In this document: one piece after another, positions 18,772-27,471 of the stretch
Layout: each line of letters begins with the position of its first letter
Numbering within the stretch: position 1 is the first letter of the stretch
Origin: Neisseria mucosa
Lineage (GTDB): Bacteria; Pseudomonadota; Gammaproteobacteria; Burkholderiales; Neisseriaceae
Reading direction: 5' to 3'
Length of the DNA stretch: 64,000 bases
Assembly (NCBI RefSeq): GCF_013267835.1
Contig: NZ_CP053939.1
Coordinates: forward strand, 868,001 to 932,000
The notes under the pieces: generated by a model
Told to the model about the DNA's origin: nothing
Databases searched by the model: none
Seen by the model: only the letters and a program-made list of their open reading frames with translations
Translations under genes and position numbers: made by a program

Positions 18772-19059
18772 ATGAACAGCAAAAAATTCTTGGCCCTCGT
18801 ATCCGTAGCTGTAGGTTTGTCATTCAGCTTCAATGCATATGCCGCCAAAGAAATCAAAATCAGTTCAAACAATACCGCTTACTCCGATGCCGATGTTCAA
18901 AAACTGGCAGCCACTGCTGTCGGCATGGGCGTAAAAGAACCTGTCAGCCTCAACAGCGGAAACGGTGTTGTTACCGTATCCGGCAGCAGCGCAACCAAAT
19001 GCGCATTCAAAGTCGGCAACGGCGATACGCCTCAAATTCAAGGCGTGAGCTGCAAATAA
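18772..19059 (+). CDS. Small exported protein of unknown function
   Basis: 95 aa. A signal peptide ends at about residue 24 (FSFNAYA/AKEIKIS). The mature part of about 70 residues is polar, with two cysteines (TKCAFKV and GVSCK at the very end) that could form a disulfide in the periplasm. It has no recognisable domain. AAGGAAATAC precedes the ATG. It is alone, with an inverted uptake-sequence terminator 16 bp downstream. The small beta-rich pattern (VSLNSGNGVVTVSGSSATKC) suggests a compact periplasmic domain. Confidence 0.85.
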   Translation: MNSKKFLALVSVAVGLSFSFNAYAAKEIKISSNNTAYSDADVQKLAATAVGMGVKEPVSLNSGNGVVTVSGSSATKCAFKVGNGDTPQIQGVSCK

Positions 19060-19075
19060 TCTGATTTCATCAATG

Positions 19076-19110
19076 AAAAGGCCGTCTGAAAAACATTCAG
19101 ACGGCCTTTT
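19076..19110. terminator. Inverted uptake-sequence terminator
   Basis: AAAAGGCCGTCTGAA, AAACA loop, TTCAGACGGCCTTTT. It lies between the small exported protein gene and converging recR. Confidence 0.9.
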
Positions 19111-19121
19111 TATATTGGCAT

Positions 19122-19727
19122 TTAAGATTGGATGTTTCGTCTATCGTAAACGGCCTGAGCCAAAGTACCGGCATCCACATATTCCATCTCGCCGCCCAAA
19201 GGGATTCCCCTTGCCAACCGGCTGACTTTATAAGGAAGATTTTTAAACAATTCCGCCAATATATATGCTGTCGCGTCGCCTTCGGCTGTGAAGTTGGTTG
19301 CAATGATAATTTCCTCAATATCACTCGCCTGCAAACGGACCACCAGCTTATCTAATGCGACTGACGAAATATCCATCCCCTGCGCCGGGCTGACTTGCCC
19401 CATCAAAACAAAATACAGGCCATCATGGCAATTGGCCGCCTCCATGCTGGAGACATCCGCCGGCATATGCACAATCATCAAACGGCTTTTATCGCGTTTT
19501 TCGTCTGCGCAAATTTCACACAAATCGCCTTCGCAAAATGTGTTGCACATCCGACAATGCTGCACCTGCCTCAAAGCAAACTGCAAAGCGTCCACCAATT
19601 CCTGCGCTTCTTCGCGTTTGTACTGTAAAAGCTGGTAGGCCATGCGTTGTGCGGATTTCGGTCCGACATTGGGCAGGATTTTTAATGCATTAATCAAGCG
19701 GACAAAGGCATCAGGATTTTTACTCAT
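19122..19727 (-). CDS. recR: Recombination mediator RecR
   Basis: 201 aa. The N-terminal helix-hairpin-helix is LPNVGPKSAQRMAYQLL. The zinc motif is CRMCNTFCEGDLCEIC. The Toprim domain starts LMIVHMPADVSSMEAANCHDGLYFVLMG and is followed by the C-terminal Walker B-like segment VSRLARGIPLGGEMEYVDAGTLAQA. RecR works with RecF/RecO to load RecA on SSB-coated gaps. No neighbouring dnaX/ybaB is present, unlike in many genomes. The start lies directly after an uptake sequence, with no clear Shine-Dalgarno. Confidence 0.97.
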   Translation of the reverse strand: MSKNPDAFVRLINALKILPNVGPKSAQRMAYQLLQYKREEAQELVDALQFALRQVQHCRMCNTFCEGDLCEICADEKRDKSRLMIVHMPADVSSMEAANCHDGLYFVLMGQVSPAQGMDISSVALDKLVVRLQASDIEEIIIATNFTAEGDATAYILAELFKNLPYKVSRLARGIPLGGEMEYVDAGTLAQAVYDRRNIQS

Positions 19728-19769
19728 GATTTCAGACGGCCTTTAAAAAGATGGCTAAAAATAAGAAAA

Positions 19770-19790
19770 CAGCCGGAATTCATCCGGCTG
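19770..19790 (-). terminator. Intrinsic terminator after ppiD
   Basis: CAGCCGGA, ATTCA, TCCGGCTG; in the minus direction it is followed by TTTTCTTATTTTT. It lies between ppiD and recR. Confidence 0.8.
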
Positions 19791-19809
19791 CCCTACTCTA
19801 ATATTCTGC

Positions 19810-21663
19810 TTATTCGGCAGCATTATTAACTTGTTGTGCACCTTGCGTACGATCGATTTTCTTATCCAAATACTGGAGCAAGGCATCGAAAACATTGGCA
19901 GAAAGCTGCTGAACCAAAGCCTGTTTGGAAGCCGGAATCTGTGAATCGGCATTTTCAGGAGCGGAAACACTCTGAACTTCCATAATCACCGGCGCAGGCA
20001 TACCTTCCAACAATGTATACGCAGGTTTGCCGCCGACAGGACGTGCTTTCAGCAAAGCCGCATAAGCCTCCGGAGACATGGTTTTACGTGCATCTTGCGC
20101 GCTCAATTGAGAAACAGGCGACCATTGAACGTCGGCAGTTTTACCGGCTTTCAATGCGGCCAAAGTTTCTTGGGCTTTCTTCTCTGCCAGTTTGACGGCT
20201 TCAGAGCGCAGATATGCCGCACGGACAGTGTCTTTGACTTCCGCAAATGGTGCGATTTTCTCTTCGCGCACTTCTTTCGCACGAATAACCCAAACGGTAT
20301 CGTTATTGATGGCGATCACTTCAGAATTGTGTTTTTTCTTCAGCACATCATCACTAAACGCGGCATTAATCAACGCTTCAGGCAAGCCGGCTTCCTTCGC
20401 ACCCGCTTTGGTCACCCATTCATCCAGGCTTTCTACTTTCAAACCTGAATTGGCGACTGCTTTTGCCAAAGAAGACGGATCATTGAAGGTATCTTCACCC
20501 AGTTTTTCTTTCGCAGCATTAAAGGCAGAAGCTGCTTTTTTCAGTTTCAAGGCTGCTTCGATACGCGCTTTGGCTTGTTCCAAAGTCGGCTCAGCTTCGA
20601 CATTCAAAACTTTAATGACGTGATAACCCAAAGACGATTTAACGGTATCGCTGACCTCGCCTTTGCCCAATGCAAATGCCGCTTTATCAAATTCCGGCCC
20701 AAAGCCGCTGCCGCCGCTCTTGCTCAGATAACCCAAGTTGCCGCCTTTATTGCTGCTGGACAAGTCTTTGGAATACTTGGCCGCCAGCTCGGCAAACGAA
20801 TCCGGATGTGCTTTAAGCTCCGCAGCCATTTTGTCCACTTCGGCTTTAATTTCCGCATTGCTTGCTTCATCTCCGTTAGGCATGACCGGAATGAAAATAT
20901 GCGCAATTTCGGCTCTTGGCGACAAATCTACGCTTTTACTGTCGTAAGCTTTTTGTACTTCTTCCGCACTGACGGTTTGCTTCTCAGCCAAATCTTTGAT
21001 GCTCAAAGCCACATATTCCAGCTTAACGGCTTGAGGAATCAAGTAATCTTTCTTATGCGCTTCATAATATTTTTGCAAAGCCGCATCATCTACTTTGACT
21101 TGTGCCGCAAATGCTTCAGGGCTGAACGTAAATGAACGGATGGTACGGGTGGCTTGAGTCAGGTTAATCAACTGACGCGCTTGCGCATCGCTGACCAAAG
21201 CGCCGTTTTGCACCAAATTCAACAGATTTTGCAACTGGAACTGTTCGCGGATATCTTCAACGAACTGATCCTCGGTCATCCTGCGTTGATCCAAATATTT
21301 CTTGAGCAAATCCTGGCTGAATTTACCGGAAGCATCATGGAAATTCGGATCATCCACAATGACTTGCTTGATTTGTTCCTGAGACACAGCAATGCCCATC
21401 AGCTTGGCACCTTGCTTCAGATAAGCACGTTGCAATAACGATTGGAATACCGCATCACGCGAAGGCGCATTATTGCCGGCAGCCTGCTCGTTTTGTATCG
21501 CAATCTGTAAAGCGTGTTCGCTGACTTTCTCATCCCCGACTTTGACAATGTAATCAGAACCCGGCGAAGACAAATTATTGGCACCGAATCCGATAAAGGT
21601 CAGACCGATGATACCTAAAACAATCTGGGCGGGTGTTTTATATTTTTCAACAATATGGAACAT
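19810..21663 (-). CDS. ppiD: Periplasmic folding chaperone PpiD (SurA-like)
   Basis: 617 aa, close to E. coli PpiD in length. A single N-terminal membrane anchor (AQIVLGIIGLTFIGFGANNL, residues 12-31) holds a periplasmic body. SurA-type N-terminal helices follow, with FQSLLQRAYLKQGAKLMG. A parvulin-type PPIase domain spans about residues 254-365 (AEIAHIFIPV, FAELAAKYSKD, GGNLGYLSKSG, VSDTVKSSLGYHVIKV). PpiD sits at the SecYEG exit and assists newly translocated proteins. The gene stands alone between an ArsC-like gene and recR. Confidence 0.93.
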   Translation of the reverse strand: MFHIVEKYKTPAQIVLGIIGLTFIGFGANNLSSPGSDYIVKVGDEKVSEHALQIAIQNEQAAGNNAPSRDAVFQSLLQRAYLKQGAKLMGIAVSQEQIKQVIVDDPNFHDASGKFSQDLLKKYLDQRRMTEDQFVEDIREQFQLQNLLNLVQNGALVSDAQARQLINLTQATRTIRSFTFSPEAFAAQVKVDDAALQKYYEAHKKDYLIPQAVKLEYVALSIKDLAEKQTVSAEEVQKAYDSKSVDLSPRAEIAHIFIPVMPNGDEASNAEIKAEVDKMAAELKAHPDSFAELAAKYSKDLSSSNKGGNLGYLSKSGGSGFGPEFDKAAFALGKGEVSDTVKSSLGYHVIKVLNVEAEPTLEQAKARIEAALKLKKAASAFNAAKEKLGEDTFNDPSSLAKAVANSGLKVESLDEWVTKAGAKEAGLPEALINAAFSDDVLKKKHNSEVIAINNDTVWVIRAKEVREEKIAPFAEVKDTVRAAYLRSEAVKLAEKKAQETLAALKAGKTADVQWSPVSQLSAQDARKTMSPEAYAALLKARPVGGKPAYTLLEGMPAPVIMEVQSVSAPENADSQIPASKQALVQQLSANVFDALLQYLDKKIDRTQGAQQVNNAAE

Positions 21664-21808
21664 ATTTATCCGAAAGAAAAGTTTGGCGCGGCAGCCGCAA
21701 AATGCTGCCGCAAAAATCTTAAAATCCTGAAAACAGGCTCAAAGCGCGTATTGTAACGTATTTTTTCGAGGCTTGCTTTTTCAGACGGCCTAAAAACCTA
21801 AAAATGCC

Positions 21809-22156
21809 TTATCCGAACATTTCCTGATACGCTTCTACTGAAAATCCGACATGAACCTGCCCTTCTTTGACCAACACAGGCCGCTTGATGATGCTGGGAT
21901 TCTCCACCATTAAAGCAATCGCACCTTCTTTTGTGGCGGCAGATTCTTGCGCATCTTTATCCAGCTTGCGCCAAGTCGTGCCTCTTTTATTGAGCAAAAT
22001 TTCCAAATCCGCCTGATTCAGCCAGCCATCAATCAAATCAGCAGTCGGGGAGTTTTTCTTAAAATCTACAAACTCAAACTCGATGCCGTTTTCCGCCAAC
22101 CAACTGCGCGCTTTTTTAACCGTATCGCAATTAGGAATACCGTATAGTTTTATCAT
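21809..22156 (-). CDS. ArsC/Spx family thioredoxin-fold protein (YffB-like)
   Basis: A 115-aa ArsC-fold protein. It keeps the N-terminal single active Cys in YGIPNCDTVKKARSWL (Cys at position 10), the FVDFKKNSP segment, and NKRGTTWRKL followed by NPSIIKRPVLV, where Arg is part of the family active site. The short YffB/Spx branch is glutathione-linked or regulatory rather than true arsenate reductase, and no other arsenic genes are nearby. AAGGATAAATAAG precedes the ATG. The gene ends within a few tens of bp of the ppiD promoter region. Confidence 0.9.
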   Translation of the reverse strand: MIKLYGIPNCDTVKKARSWLAENGIEFEFVDFKKNSPTADLIDGWLNQADLEILLNKRGTTWRKLDKDAQESAATKEGAIALMVENPSIIKRPVLVKEGQVHVGFSVEAYQEMFG

Positions 22157-22191
22157 CTTATTTATCCTTAAGTTTTATTCATGAAATCACA

Positions 22192-22229
22192 AACTCAGGC
22201 CGTCTGAAACCTTTCAGACGGCCTGAGTT
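22192..22229. terminator. Extended inverted uptake-sequence terminator
   Basis: AACTCAGGCCGTCTGAAA, CC, TTTCAGACGGCCTGAGTT: a perfect 18-bp stem, extended by 5 bp beyond the two uptake sequences. It is downstream of rnr on the minus strand. Confidence 0.85.
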
Positions 22230-22238
22230 GAATGCCGC

Positions 22239-24719
22239 TTATTTCTTAGCTGCTTTCTTCACTTTAATCTTCACGCTTTTGCCTTGAGCGTTATTTTTAC
22301 GCCCGGCCTTAACAGAGGCTGTTTTCGCCTGCACCTTTTTCTTGCTTGCGGCTTTAGGTTTGCTTGGCTTAGTAGGCTTGGAAGCAGGTTTACTTTTCAC
22401 CTTACCCTTCTTTGCCTTCGTGGGAGCAGCCAACGCTTCATCAATTTCTTTAGCCGAAAGTTTACGCTTACGTTTTTCGACAGGTTTGTCAGCAGCTGTC
22501 GGCTTACTCGCAGGTTTTGCTTTTCTAGTGCCACGTTTCTTACCGACTGAGCCGCCGCTGATTAAGGTCAAATCAATCTTGCTGGTATCCAAATCGGCAC
22601 GCGCGACTTTTACAGTAACCGTATCGCCCATGTTGAAACGGACACCGCTACGCTCGCCCTCAATCGCCATAATTTCAGGACGGAAGTTGAAATAATCCTC
22701 TCCCAAATCGCTGATGTGTACCAAACCGTCGATATGAATATCGTCCAAGGTTACAAAAATACCGAAACTGGTCATGCCCGAAATCTTGCCACTGAAGACT
22801 TCGCCGACTTTGTCGCGCATATAATAAGTTTTCAGCCAATTTTCCACATCGCGGCTGGCATCGTCGGCTCGGCGCTCGCAGAACGAGGTATGCACGCCCA
22901 AAGCCTGCCAGGTTTTATTGGGTTGGTAAGTTTGTCCATTCAATACAGCCTTAATGGCACGATGGACAGTCAAATCGGGATAACGGCGGATAGGCGAAGT
23001 AAAGTGTGCATATGCACCATAAGCCAAACCAAAGTGACCGTCGCAATGCGGCTCATAAACCGCCTGTTGCATAGAACGCAACATCATCACTTGCAACAGT
23101 TCCGCGTCCGGACGGTTTTTAAATTGCTCGGCAAGCGCGGCATAGTCTTTCGGCATCGGATTATCGCCGCCGCCCAAACTCAGCCCCAGCAAACCAAGCT
23201 GCTCGCGTAAAGTAGCCAGTTTTTCGGGGGTTGGGCCCAAGTGATTGCGGAATAAAGCCGTATGTTTGTTTTTCAGCAAGAACTCTGCCGCGCAAACATT
23301 CGCCGCCAGCATACATTCTTCAATCAGCTTGTGCGCATCGTTGCGGACAATGGGAACAATCTTGTCGATTTTACCGTTGTCGTCAAAAATCATCTGGGTT
23401 TCAATGCTCTCAAATTCAACCGCGCCACGCTCGAAACGTTTTTTCTGCAAGATTTTAAATAATTTATACAGAGTATCGATTTGCGGTTTAAACGGATGAT
23501 CCCGGCCGTCTGAAATCCAATCCCAAACTTGATTGTAAGTCAGTCGCGCATGAGAGCGCATTACTGCCGGATAGAAACGGTATTCCTTGATATTGCCGGC
23601 ATAAGTAATCACCATATCGCACACCATACACAGGCGTTCGACATCAGGATTGAGCGAGCAGATGCCGTTGGACAAATTCTCCGGCAGCATTGGAATCACA
23701 CGGCGTGGGAAATACACGCTGGTACTGCGTTCTTGAGCATCTACATCAATCGCGTCATCCGGGCGGACATAATGACTGACATCGGCTATCGCCACCACCA
23801 AGCGGTAATTGCGGCCGATTTTTTCGGCAAAAACCGCATCGTCAAAGTCCCGCGCAGTTTCGCCATCGATGGTTACCAGAGGCAAATCCCGTAGGTCCAC
23901 GCGCCCTTTCAAGTCGGTTTTACGCACATGATCGGGAATTTTCTTCGCAGCTTTGACACATGCTTCACTAAATTGGTGCGGCAAATGGTGCTTGCGCACG
24001 GCGATTTCGATTTCCATACCGCTGTCGGCATAATCGCCCAACACTTCAATGATTTTCGCTACGGCAGGGCGGTTTTGCTCGGGGTAAGTCTCAATTTCAC
24101 CGACAATGACTTGACCGGATTGCGGTTTAAAGTGCGCTACGCTTTCAGGTTCCAAAACAATGCTTTGATTCAAGCGTTTGTCTTCGGCCTCCAAAATCGC
24201 CACGCCGCGATCCATATAAAAACGGCCGACCACTTTAGACTGCGCACGCTCCACTACATCTAAAACCGTACCTTCGCGACGGCCTCTGCGGTCGATACCG
24301 GCAGGACGCACGGTAACAATATCCCCGTGCATCACGCCGCGCATCTGACGCTCATACAAAACGAAATCGCCCTCGCCTGTCGGCGTAAGCGGCACGGCAA
24401 AACCAAAACCGTCTTTATGCGCTTCGACACGGCATTTAACCAATGCCAATTTTTCTGCCGCGCATACCGCGCCACGTCGATTAATCAATACCTGGCCATC
24501 GCGCGCCATCGCTTTCAGACGGCGCTCGAAGAATTCATATTCATCTTCTGCAATCGACAATTCATGCGCCAAAGCTTCGATTTTTGTCGGCACACCTTTT
24601 TGTTCCAATAATTCAATGACCCATTCACGACTGGGCAACGGATGAGCGTAACGTTGTTTCTCCCGCTCTAAATACGGGTCTTTTTCTCGTAAATTTAAAG
24701 ATTTAGTATTTTTGTTCAT
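22239..24719 (-). CDS. rnr: Ribonuclease R
   Basis: 826 aa from the ATG at 24719 (MNKNTKSLNLREKDPYL). A winged-helix start (REWVIELLEQKGVP) is followed by cold-shock domains, then the RNB catalytic domain with DLRDLPLVTIDGETARDFDDAV, the Asp cluster that binds Mg. An S1 domain follows (VGEVFSGKISGMTSFGIFVTL), then a lysine-rich tail. RNase R is a 3'-5' exoribonuclease that unwinds structured RNA and acts in trans-translation. An upstream ATG at 24734 is possible but overlaps the -35 of the divergent tRNA promoter. The long Lys/Ala/Ser tail (about 100 residues) is longer than in E. coli. Confidence 0.95.
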   Translation of the reverse strand: MNKNTKSLNLREKDPYLEREKQRYAHPLPSREWVIELLEQKGVPTKIEALAHELSIAEDEYEFFERRLKAMARDGQVLINRRGAVCAAEKLALVKCRVEAHKDGFGFAVPLTPTGEGDFVLYERQMRGVMHGDIVTVRPAGIDRRGRREGTVLDVVERAQSKVVGRFYMDRGVAILEAEDKRLNQSIVLEPESVAHFKPQSGQVIVGEIETYPEQNRPAVAKIIEVLGDYADSGMEIEIAVRKHHLPHQFSEACVKAAKKIPDHVRKTDLKGRVDLRDLPLVTIDGETARDFDDAVFAEKIGRNYRLVVAIADVSHYVRPDDAIDVDAQERSTSVYFPRRVIPMLPENLSNGICSLNPDVERLCMVCDMVITYAGNIKEYRFYPAVMRSHARLTYNQVWDWISDGRDHPFKPQIDTLYKLFKILQKKRFERGAVEFESIETQMIFDDNGKIDKIVPIVRNDAHKLIEECMLAANVCAAEFLLKNKHTALFRNHLGPTPEKLATLREQLGLLGLSLGGGDNPMPKDYAALAEQFKNRPDAELLQVMMLRSMQQAVYEPHCDGHFGLAYGAYAHFTSPIRRYPDLTVHRAIKAVLNGQTYQPNKTWQALGVHTSFCERRADDASRDVENWLKTYYMRDKVGEVFSGKISGMTSFGIFVTLDDIHIDGLVHISDLGEDYFNFRPEIMAIEGERSGVRFNMGDTVTVKVARADLDTSKIDLTLISGGSVGKKRGTRKAKPASKPTAADKPVEKRKRKLSAKEIDEALAAPTKAKKGKVKSKPASKPTKPSKPKAASKKKVQAKTASVKAGRKNNAQGKSVKIKVKKAAKK

Positions 24720-24727
24720 TTTGATGG

Positions 24728-24755
24728 TTGACATTCTTTTTTTAAAATATATAAT
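24728..24755 (+). promoter_or_regulatory. Strong sigma-70 promoter of the tRNA cluster
   Basis: TTGACA, 16 nt, TATAAT: two perfect hexamers with an AT-rich spacer, 58 bp upstream of the first tRNA. It overlaps the possible upstream start codon of rnr on the other strand. Confidence 0.85.
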
Positions 24756-24813
24756 AGCTGCTTCTTCGCAGTTCAGATAGTCAACTCTACCTGAAATTGA
24801 AGAATAAAGCAAA

Positions 24814-24900
24814 GCCCAGGTGGCGGAATTGGTAGACGCGCTAGCTTCAGGTGCTAGTGTCCTCACGGGCGTGGAAGTTCGAGTCTTCTCCTGGGCACCA
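24814..24900 (+). tRNA. tRNA-Leu(CAG), copy 1
   Basis: 87 nt including an encoded CCA. The acceptor GCCCAGG pairs with CCTGGGC. The anticodon stem CTAGC/GCTAG encloses loop TTCAGGT, giving anticodon CAG, which reads CUG. A long class II variable arm (TGTCCTCACGGGCG) and the T-arm loop TTCGAGT are present. It is the first gene of a three-tRNA transcript. Confidence 0.98.
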
Positions 24901-24938
24901 AATGATTTGGTGCTTCTTTGCTTAAGAAAATTTAAATT

Positions 24939-25025
24939 GCCCAGGTGGCGGAATTGGTAGACGCGCTAGCTTCAGGTGCTAGTATCCTCACGGGTGTGGA
25001 AGTTCGAGTCTTCTCCTGGGCACCA
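24939..25025 (+). tRNA. tRNA-Leu(CAG), copy 2
   Basis: 87 nt with an encoded CCA and the same acceptor, anticodon stem and CAG loop as the first copy, 38 bp upstream. It differs at two sites in the variable arm (G to A and C to T, in TATCCTCACGGGTG), which look like a compensatory base-pair change, so both copies should fold and function. Confidence 0.98.
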
Positions 25026-25088
25026 CTGATAAATCAATCAGTCAAGTTTTTACATTATTCTGAATAAGAAGTCAGGATAATAGTCCAC

Positions 25089-25179
25089 AGAGAGGTGGAT
25101 GAGTGGTTTAAGTCGCACGCCTGGAAAGCGTGTATACGTGAATAGCGTATCGAGGGTTCGAATCCCTTCCTCTCTGCCA
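25089..25179 (+). tRNA. tRNA-Ser(GGA)
   Basis: 91 nt with an encoded CCA. The acceptor AGAGAGG pairs with CCTCTCT. The anticodon stem CACGC/GCGTG holds loop CTGGAAA, giving anticodon GGA (reads UCC/UCU). The long variable arm is typical of class II tRNA-Ser. It is the third gene of the cluster. Confidence 0.98.
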
Positions 25180-25185
25180 GATACT

Positions 25186-25214
25186 AAAGACACCAGCTAA
25201 CGGTGTCTTTTTTT
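25186..25214 (+). terminator. Intrinsic terminator of the tRNA cluster
   Basis: AAAGACACC, loop AGCTAAC, GGTGTCTTT then TTTT, starting 7 nt after the tRNA-Ser CCA end. Confidence 0.92.
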
Positions 25215-25385
25215 ATATCCGCCTTTTTGAATATGGTTGATCCCGTCTATCCGAACAGGGTGTAATGTCTTATCAAGTATCTTTCCCTAGCAACATTTTG
25301 ATGAAAATTCGTGATTTATCCTAAAATCCCGATACCATTTTCCCCTGATATAAAATCTGCCCTATACGTTTATTTCATCATAATG

Positions 25386-25419
25386 AAAGGCCGTCTGAAA
25401 GTTTTCAGACGGCCTCTTT
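25386..25419. terminator. Inverted uptake-sequence terminator
   Basis: AAAGGCCGTCTGAAA, short loop, TTTCAGACGGCCT. It follows the nuclease gene on the minus strand. Confidence 0.85.
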
Positions 25420-25427
25420 CTTAAAAC

Positions 25428-26171
25428 CTACCAAATCCCAAACCATTGTTTATCAGATTGCTTTTTATTACCGTTCTGCTGCTCGTGGTTTTGACGGCGA
25501 AATTGCCAAGGCGCTTGCGGATTGTCTTTTTTCCATAAGCCCTTACGTTTTTCCTTGGCTTGTTTTTGTGCGGCCGAATAGTCGGTGTAGGCGGTTTTAC
25601 TTTGTTGTTTTTTAGCATAACTTTCATAATGCCATGCGGCGCCATCCCGTATCTGCATTAAATTCAAGTCAACCGTGCCGACTGATACTTGGGCAACTTC
25701 ACGCTGATAGCGGTCACTTTCAAACACGCGTACTTTGGCTTTTTTATTCAATGCGGCATCAATCAGATTGTCTCGTGATTGCGTACCATAGGCCTGATTG
25801 ATTTCCGGCGCATCGATATAGGCCATGCGAATTTTGTGTTTTCGGCCGTCGCTATCGATAATGTGCATGGTATCGCCATCATGGATTTTGATGATTTTTC
25901 CATTGTATGTGTAGGATTGTCGCGATGCCTTTTGTTTTTGTTTCTGTTCTTGCTTAGGTTCAGCTTCGGTTGTGGTGTCTGATGTGGCTTTGATGACATT
26001 TTCACCCAGCCATTCATTGACCTTTTCCAAACCGATATTGTCGTTTTGTGCCAATGTTGCGGCAACGCTTACCCCGCTACGAATCAACTCGGTATCGCGT
26101 GAACTATAGCCCAGGGCGCCCAACACAGATAAAACAACGGGCAACCATTTTATAATTTTACTGATTTGCAT
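25428..26171 (-). CDS. Thermonuclease (SNase-like) family protein
   Basis: 247 aa. An N-terminal hydrophobic segment (IIKWLPVVLSVLGALGYSS) anchors or exports it. A Gln/Lys-rich linker (KQEQKQKQKA, about residues 75-86) is followed by a staphylococcal-nuclease domain. The catalytic pattern is intact: IHDGDTMHIID, HKIRMAYIDAPEINQ (first catalytic Arg), then ESDRYQREVAQV (second Arg) and AAWHYESYA. It is likely a Ca-dependent DNase/RNase outside the cytoplasm, perhaps relevant to extracellular DNA. There is no good ribosome site at the ATG (26171). The basic C-terminal tail is Gln/Lys-rich. Confidence 0.9.
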   Translation of the reverse strand: MQISKIIKWLPVVLSVLGALGYSSRDTELIRSGVSVAATLAQNDNIGLEKVNEWLGENVIKATSDTTTEAEPKQEQKQKQKASRQSYTYNGKIIKIHDGDTMHIIDSDGRKHKIRMAYIDAPEINQAYGTQSRDNLIDAALNKKAKVRVFESDRYQREVAQVSVGTVDLNLMQIRDGAAWHYESYAKKQQSKTAYTDYSAAQKQAKEKRKGLWKKDNPQAPWQFRRQNHEQQNGNKKQSDKQWFGIW

Positions 26172-26185
26172 ATTTTGCCAAATTG

Positions 26186-26226
26186 AAGGCCGTCTGAAAG
26201 ACCTGATGCGCTTTCAGACGGCCTTT
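26186..26226. terminator. Inverted uptake-sequence terminator
   Basis: AAGGCCGTCTGAAAG, loop of about 12 nt, CTTTCAGACGGCCTT. It lies downstream of rpiA on the minus strand, just before the nuclease gene. Confidence 0.85.
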
Positions 26227-26245
26227 TAAGATTGATTAATCTTCA

Positions 26246-26917
26246 TTAATCCTGACAAGGCAGGATGACTTTTGCGCCTTCTGCCGTACCCAAAACCAAC
26301 ACATCGGCGGCATCACGGGCAAAAATACCGTTTTCAACTACGCCGATGATTTTGTTGATTTCGTCTTCCATTTTCAGGGCTTGATCGATATTGAGGCCGT
26401 GAACATCAACGATTTGGTTACCATAGAAAGTAGTATAGCCGACACGCAACTCAGGCTGTCCGCCCATCGCAAGCAGTTTGCGCGACACCAGCGAACGGGC
26501 ATTTTCAAACACTTCCACCGGCAATGGGAATTTGCCCAAACGGGAAACATATTTGCTCTCATCGGCGATACAGACAAATTTATCGGATGCACTGGCCACG
26601 ATTTTTTCATTCAAATGCGCACCGCCGCCGCCTTTAATCATTTGCAGCGCGTGGTTGACTTCGTCTGCGCCGTCAACATAAACCGCCAAACCCATCACAT
26701 CATTCAGTGAAACTTCTGGAATTTCGTATTTTGCCAAAAGCTCGCTGGATTTTTTGGAAGTAGATACGGCACCCTTGATTTTCTTACCGCTTTTACCCAA
26801 AGCTTCGATAAAAAAGTTAATGGTAGAGCCGGTACCGATACCGATGTATTCGTTTTCAGGAACAAATTCCACCGCTTTCTCGGCGGCAATGCGTTTGAGT
26901 TCGTCTTGAGTTGCCAT
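26246..26917 (-). CDS. rpiA: Ribose-5-phosphate isomerase A
   Basis: 223 aa, the standard length. It interconverts ribose-5-phosphate and ribulose-5-phosphate in the pentose phosphate pathway. It shows IGIGTGSTINFFIEAL (phosphate loop), VDGADEV (the catalytic Asp region) and KGGGGAHLNEKIVASAS. The start has a poor ribosome site. It is preceded on the same strand by ispF, 43 bp away, and a terminator follows. Confidence 0.97.
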   Translation of the reverse strand: MATQDELKRIAAEKAVEFVPENEYIGIGTGSTINFFIEALGKSGKKIKGAVSTSKKSSELLAKYEIPEVSLNDVMGLAVYVDGADEVNHALQMIKGGGGAHLNEKIVASASDKFVCIADESKYVSRLGKFPLPVEVFENARSLVSRKLLAMGGQPELRVGYTTFYGNQIVDVHGLNIDQALKMEDEINKIIGVVENGIFARDAADVLVLGTAEGAKVILPCQD

Positions 26918-26960
26918 GTTGTCAGTCTTTCGGTTTGAATGATGAAACGATTTTAAGCCC

Positions 26961-27440
26961 TTAGGCTTTAATCAGCAATACTGCCGCTTGTGCTTCAATG
27001 GCTTCCATACGCCCCAGATAGCCAAGTTTTTCGTTGGTTTTGCCTTTGATGTTGACGCAGTTTTCAGGCAAGCCTAAATCTGCGGCAATATTGGCGCACA
27101 TGGCCGGAATATGTGGCGCGAGTTTGGGTTTTTGCGCAATCACGGTCGTATCGACATTAACCACCTTCCAACCCAATGCCTGCACGCTTTGATAAGCCTC
27201 GCGCAACAGCACACGGCTGTCTGCATCTTTGAACTCGGCGGCAGTATCGGGAAAATGGCTGCCGATATCGCCCAAACCGGCCGCGCCCAACAGGGCATCG
27301 GTAATCGCATGCAAAAGCGCATCGGCATCGGAATGACCCAGTAAGCCCTTTTCAAACGGAATGTTGACGCCGCCGAGTATCAAATCTCGCCCTTCGACCA
27401 GCTGATGGACATCGTAGCCCTGTCCGACACGGATATTCAT
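26961..27440 (-). CDS. ispF: 2-C-methyl-D-erythritol 2,4-cyclodiphosphate synthase
   Basis: 159 aa. It forms the cyclic diphosphate in the MEP isoprenoid pathway as a homotrimer. Zinc ligands are the GYDVHQL (Asp, His) and the His of [34 protein letters not shown] closes the site. AAGGAAATAAT precedes the ATG. It lies 31 bp after ispD in the same orientation, giving the usual ispD-ispF pair, here with dnaQ at the head. Confidence 0.98.
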   Translation of the reverse strand: MNIRVGQGYDVHQLVEGRDLILGGVNIPFEKGLLGHSDADALLHAITDALLGAAGLGDIGSHFPDTAAEFKDADSRVLLREAYQSVQALGWKVVNVDTTVIAQKPKLAPHIPAMCANIAADLGLPENCVNIKGKTNEKLGYLGRMEAIEAQAAVLLIKA

Positions 27441-27471
27441 ATTATTTCCTTAAATAATGGGTTTTGATTGT

